Origin: Motacilla alba alba
Lineage: Eukaryota > Chordata > Aves > Passeriformes > Motacillidae
Direction of reading: 5' to 3'
Length of the DNA: 64,000 nucleotides
Assembly: GCF_015832195.1 (NCBI RefSeq)
Contig: NC_052046.1
Location: 36,236,911-36,300,910 of the forward strand
Shown: in pieces, positions 61,690 through 64,000 of the stretch
How positions within the stretch are numbered: the first letter of the stretch is position 1
Layout of the letters: every line of letters starts with the position of its first letter
The notes under the pieces: generated by a model
Database searches by the model: none
Told to the model about the DNA's origin: nothing
The model's input: the letters and a program-made list of their open reading frames with translations, nothing else
Program-made: the position numbers and the translations under genes

Positions 61690-64000
61690 GAACTAGATTG
61701 GAAGAGGGAATGGGAAGAAAATGTCTTGCCAGTGATCTGCAGCAGGGTGCTGCACCAAAATTTGAGGGACAAATTGCTGATGAGATGCTTAAATCGGCTC
61801 CACAAGGTGACAGCTGCAATGAACCACACCTGAAACCCTCCTACACCAACACATACAGCATGAGGAATAAGGAAGAGGAAGCAGAAGCTTTGGCCCAGTC
61901 CCAGAGACATGCCATCACTGGGATAAGTATCACTGGGTGGGATGAGTCCTGTGACTGCTGTGCCAGGATGAAAAGTTGTAGACTCTTCAGCAGAAACAGG
62001 CTGGGCCGGTGAGGTGGAAGTGGTAGAGCACTGTAAGTAATGGAGGGGCTGGAACATATATGGAGTTTGCCGTTGGCAGTGCAATACCTGAGAACCTCTG
62101 GGTAAGGATTGAGGGATATATAAATAATGCAGATGTCATCGTGGGAGCCTGTTATAGGCCATGCAGCCAGGACAATGACACTGATGAACTATTCTTTGAG
62201 AAACTAAGGGAGACCTCCAAATCATCTGCCCTTGTCCTTATGGGGGACTTTAGCTTGCTCGATGTTAACTGGAAACATCACACAGCTGACACAATCAAGT
62301 CAGGAAGAGTGCTAAAACACCTGGGTTATAACCTCAAGATACAGGTACCAGATTTGTTGCTTATTAACAGAGAGGATGTTGTGAGCAAAGTGGAGACGAG
62401 TTGGCATCCAGGCCACAGTGATCATGGAGCATCGAGGAGTTGTCAGGAGGAAAAGTGCCAGCAAAACCTCAGCTCTGGACATGAGGAGAACAAATTTCAG
62501 GCTGCTAAGGGCACTAGTGAGTAAAGTTCCCTGGGAAAATGCTTTTGCTGGCACCCAGGTCCGTCAGTGCTGGTCCCTTTTCAAACATCACTGCCTAAGG
62601 ACATAGGAGCAGGCAATTCCCAAATGCTGGAAGTCAAGCAGAAAAGGCAGAAGGCCAGCTTGCCTGAACAGGGATCTTCTTGTGAAGCTATGGCAAAACC
62701 AGCAGGTGTATGGCCAGTGGAAGCAAAGTCAGGTGATAAGGGAGCAATACAGAGGTGTTTTTTGCTACTGTAACAATAAAATTCATTAAACCAAAGCTCA
62801 ATTGAAGTTATAGCTGGCCAATACTGGGGGGAACAATAAAAAGAATTTTAAAAATATATTAATGGGAAGAGGGAATGCAGAAATTACATCAGTCCATTAC
62901 AGGATGAGGATGGTCACCTCATAAACCTGGACACAGACAAGGCAGTTTAATGATTTCTTTGCTTTGATCTTCAACACCAGTGACAGAATCTGGGAACTGC
63001 AGTGACCTGAGCTGGAGGACCATAGCTGAGAGAATGATGAACTCCTAGTCAATCTTGAACTAGTGTGGGATTTGCTGCTCCAGCTGGATGCCTGTAAGTC
63101 TATGGTGCCTGATGGAGTTCTTCCAATAGTACTCAAAGAACTGGCTGATGCCATTGCAAGGCCTCTCCCAGTGATTTTTGAACAGCTTTGGAAACTCAGA
63201 GAGGTCCTAGCTGATTGGAATCTGGTGAACACTGTCCAAATTTTCAAGAAGGGCAAGGAGGATGACCCTGGAGACTACAGGCCTATCAGTCTCACTTCAG
63301 TGTTCAGTCAAATTACAGAAAGATTATTTTGGGAGGTAATGAAAAACACCTGAAGAGCAACACAGTCCCTGGTCACAGCCAGCATGGCTTCACGAGGGGA
63401 AAGTCCTGCTTATCAAACCTGATTTCCTTTTGTGACAAGATAACCCACCTAGCTGATCAAGGGAAGCTGGTTGATGTAATCTTTCTGGATTTCAGTAAAG
63501 CTTTTGTTGCTGTCTCTTACAGAATCCTTCAGGACAAACTTTCCAGCATGTGGCTGGATAAACACATCATGTGATGGGTGAGCAACTGGCTCAGGGTCAG
63601 GCACAAGGGGTTACAGTGAATGGGGTGACATCAGACTGGTGACCTGTCACTGGGGGGTTCCACAGGGCTCCATGCTCAGCCCTGTGCTCTTCAACAGCTT
63701 CATAAATGGCTTGGACACAGGACTGGAAGGGTTACTCAGTAAGGTCACAGATGATACAAAACTGGGAGGAGCAGTTGACTCCCTCAAAGGCAGGAAGGTC
63801 CTGCAGAGAGGCCTTGACAAATGAGAGGACTGGGCAGGCACCAACTGTATGAAATTCAACAAGGGCAAGTGCTGGGCTCTGCACCTGGGATGGGGCAACC
63901 CTGGATGTACAGACAGACAAATGAATGACAGGCTGGAAAGCAGAAATGAGCGCAGGAAAGGGCCCTGGGGGTCCTGGTTAAAGTTGAACACGAGCCAGCA
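61690..64000 (+). mobile_element. CR1 LINE, long copy with EN and RT, runs off the window
   Basis: Non-LTR retrotransposon ORF2 remnant. The endonuclease part is seen at about 61855-62450 (YSMRNKEEEAEAL, VGACYRPCSQDNDTDELFF, LVLMGDFSLLDVNWKHH, HPGHSDHG); the usual GDFN is GDFS here. After a degraded linker, reverse transcriptase runs from about 63063 ([80 protein letters not shown]). The catalytic box is TDDT where active copies have (F/Y)ADD. At least two frame changes and several stops show it is dead. The 5' boundary is approximate and the 3' end lies beyond the window. It is the same subfamily as the 17.9-kb copy. Confidence 0.92.

Noticed and set aside
62060..62524. 154-codon host gene
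   Set aside because: It contains CR1 endonuclease motifs (YRP, GDFS, SDHG) and sits in a long CR1 copy.

Overview
The window reads as a nuclear chromosome segment from a bird, most likely a passerine. The evidence is interspersed CR1 LINE copies with the typical avian reverse-transcriptase ORF and 3' end, endogenous-retrovirus solo LTRs of types I recognise from songbird genomes, and vertebrate introns with GT-AG exons. There are no operons, bacterial genes, tRNA or rRNA genes, and no CRISPR.

Region 1 (about 1-13,900) is the 3' part of one protein-coding gene on the + strand, recognised as SUSD1 (sushi domain-containing protein 1). Four exons are well supported at 3073-3166, 4180-4435, 7972-8011 and 10103-10196. 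They join in phase and encode the end of the ectodomain and the single transmembrane helix. A fifth, tentative terminal exon at 12942-13080 would add a cytoplasmic tail of about 46 residues. SUSD1 lies at human 9q31; human chromosome 9 is largely orthologous to the avian Z, so Z linkage is a reasonable inference that the sequence itself does not prove.

Region 2 (about 13,900-61,400) is a gene-poor intergenic stretch in which I find no second conserved gene. It contains a solo LTR (15938-16471, minus), a deleted CR1 (about 17,860-18,880, plus), three small antisense CR1 3' fragments (20.6, 36.0 and 37.0 kb), a probable LTR with a degraded TATA/poly(A) layout (about 25.0-25.55 kb), an LTR-like block (39.24-39.59 kb), and a sharply bounded solo LTR (40387-41027, minus) with a perfect 6-bp target-site duplication. 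It also holds two long perfect polypurine/polypyrimidine microsatellites: 49 copies of TTTC at 42800-42995 and 40 copies of CTTTC at 54771-54970.

Region 3 (about 61,400-64,000) has an LTR fragment of the same family as the 15.9-kb LTR, followed by a long, frame-broken CR1 carrying endonuclease and reverse-transcriptase sequence that runs off the window end.

No previously undescribed biological system is evident. The points most worth checking are the possible lineage-specific C-terminal tail of SUSD1, a diverged repeat pair either side of a SUSD1 exon, the intact-boundary solo LTR, the two triplex-prone microsatellites, and a perfect 13-bp hairpin at 59.5 kb.
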